Assembly (NCBI GenBank): GCA_016213845.1
Contig: JACQZN010000131.1
Coordinates: forward strand, 1 to 43,644
Origin: Candidatus Wallbacteria bacterium
GTDB taxonomy: Bacteria > Muiribacteriota > UBA6191 > JACPRK01
Reading direction: 5' to 3'
DNA: 43,644 nt
Position 1 is the stretch's first letter. The number at the start of each line of letters is the position of its first letter. A program made the translations under genes and the position numbers. The notes beneath the pieces are model-generated. The model made no database searches. It was not told the origin of the DNA and worked only from the letters and a program-made list of their open reading frames with translations. Below are positions 40,800 through 43,644 of the stretch, in pieces.

Positions 40800-41535
40800 C
40801 CGTGCCTTCACCCTGCTCGAGCTCGTCATTGCCTTGGTCCTTCTGCTGATCGTGATCGGGCCGTTGATGTACCTCTATCTCACGGGGAGCTTGACGACTT
40901 CGGCGGGGCACTCGACGGCGATGCTGGCGTGCCTGGTGGCGCAGGAGAGGCTCAAGAATGACCTGGAGCAGATCGCCTTTCCCGATGTGCCCGACGAGGA
41001 CGAGCAGGGCACTCGGCCGCCGGCCTACGTCATCACGGAGCCCGGGCCCGACGAGGGCGCGCGGATCAGCTTCTGGGTTCCGAAGTCGCGCGGGCCTGGC
41101 GCTCCGATGGAGCGCCGGCTGACGCTGGTGCCCGTCAGCTGGTACGTGAAGCCGATCGCGGGGGCCGAGGGCGGATACCTGATGCGCCGCGAGGGAACGG
41201 CACCTGAACAGTCGGTCGGCAGCGTGGTGCTCCGCAGGCTCTGGTTCCGGCGGCTGCAGCCGCCGGCGGGGTCGGGGTCGGGAGTGGAGACGCCTGCGGA
41301 CTTCGTGCAGAGCTCCGAGGTGTCGCTGTCGCCGGATCTGATGCGGGTGACGCTGACCGCCGTGGCGGCCGCCGCGAGCGGGGCGGCGTTGGACCGCGCC
41401 GACGCGCGCCGTGTGCACGAGTTCACGCTAGGATTTCTGGCCAGCCTGCGGGAGCCGTCGCTTCCGTACCGCATCCGCGAGCCCGGCGCAGGCGATCACT
41501 ACCAGTTCCTGGTGACCACGGGCACTCTCCCGTGA
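40684..41535 (+). CDS. PilW/GspJ-like prepilin with repeat-encoded long leader
   Basis: The 283-residue protein has PRA|FTLLELVIALVLLLIVIGPLM with Glu at +5 and Ala at -1, preceded by an unusually long leader of about 41 residues. The leader's last part (LLTPGYSLLTTP) is encoded by CTACTCR heptamers. No ATG, GTG or TTG lies in frame between 40684 and the cleavage site, so GTG 40684 is the nearest usable start, though without a good ribosome binding site. The soluble region (ERLKNDLEQIAFPDVP onward) resembles that of the prepilin at 31929. It ends 34 bp before the sigma54 activator gene. Confidence 0.75.
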   Translation: MTLTEEPQKREARKARLREASACRRRDLLTPGYSLLTTPRAFTLLELVIALVLLLIVIGPLMYLYLTGSLTTSAGHSTAMLACLVAQERLKNDLEQIAFPDVPDEDEQGTRPPAYVITEPGPDEGARISFWVPKSRGPGAPMERRLTLVPVSWYVKPIAGAEGGYLMRREGTAPEQSVGSVVLRRLWFRRLQPPAGSGSGVETPADFVQSSEVSLSPDLMRVTLTAVAAAASGAALDRADARRVHEFTLGFLASLREPSLPYRIREPGAGDHYQFLVTTGTLP

Positions 41536-41549
41536 CCGCCCATCGGCGC

Positions 41550-41557
41550 GTGCTACC
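41550..41557 (+). promoter_or_regulatory. Possible extended -10 element before the sigma54 activator gene
   Basis: TGCTACCAT ends 12 bp before the ATG at 41570 and fits TGnTAnnnT. No clear -35 is seen. It would give a very short leader, like the elements at 34713 and 37516. Confidence 0.3.
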
Positions 41558-41569
41558 ATTGGCGGCGCC

Positions 41570-43507
<1,938 letters not shown>

Positions 43508-43644
43508 GAGCGCGTCGGAGAATTCGATCCGGCCCGCGCGTCTGGTCCCAGTCGAACAGGGAACAGGGAGCCGGGAACAGGGAGCCGGGAACCGGCAATG
43601 AAGAATCGAGCACAGCGAAGGCTCAACCAGGGAAATGGGAGATC
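43508..43644. other. Intergenic tail with heptamer array
   Basis: No gene is seen from 43508 to the window end. Six heptamers (GAACAGG, GAACAGG, GAGCCGG, GAACAGG, GAGCCGG, GAACCGG) lie at 43554-43595, a further sequence family with the same period of seven. A GAATCGAG fragment follows at about 43613. Confidence 0.75.

Noticed and set aside
41500..41569. Sigma54 (-24/-12) promoters near the activator and pseudopilin genes
   Set aside because: No TGGCAC-N5-TTGC-like match was found by eye upstream of 37544, 40684 or 41570.

Overview
The window looks like high-GC chromosome from a free-living diderm bacterium. Evidence: a TonB-dependent receptor, an ImuB/DnaE2 mutasome pair, many hybrid histidine kinases, an FHA-GAF-sigma54 activator, a matrixin-type protease and several HEAT-repeat proteins. 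The mix fits Acidobacteriota or a neighbouring uncultured phylum, but no rRNA or other marker is present, so taxonomy is inference. No tRNA, rRNA, CRISPR array or intact transposase was seen.

Layout. 0.1-5.0 kb: imuB and dnaE2 (translesion mutagenesis). 5.2-7.5 kb: a lone receiver, then convergent sppA plus a Yip1-like membrane protein. 7.6-11.1 kb: an exported PHP-type phosphoesterase and a membrane hybrid kinase. 11.1-16.5 kb (minus): YfiR-like protein, TonB receptor and CHASE8-like hybrid kinase, read as one signalling operon; a divergent REC-HAMP-kinase follows at 16.8-18.1 kb. 18.1-24.5 kb (minus): DUF1015 protein, asparagine-synthetase-like enzyme, a 58-codon peptide ORF, a JmjC/cupin oxygenase, an HPr-kinase-like enzyme and a YdjM-like membrane hydrolase. 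This is the best candidate for an undescribed system, a lasso-like RiPP cluster without recognisable B1/B2 leader-processing genes. 24.7-29.1 kb: a HEAT protein coupled to a membrane GAF-adenylate cyclase, then a second HEAT protein. 29.6-43.5 kb: two mirrored, paralogous sets of minor pseudopilins (PilV/W/X or GspI/J/K type), each with secreted proteins, flanking a HEAT-RDD membrane protein, and ending in the sigma54 activator.

A second theme is repetitive DNA. At least ten arrays of short units, all with a 7-bp period (GAGTAGY, GAGAATC, CTTCCAY, AGTAGCC, GGGAACA/GGGAGCC), sit between genes. They often form inverted arms around a 100-150 bp spacer. One such element lies in frame inside dnaE2, and another forms part of the leader of a pseudopilin gene. 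A perfect 26-bp inverted repeat (33 bp with one G.U-type position) lies at 32942-33012.

All functional calls come from reading motifs by eye; no database search was run.
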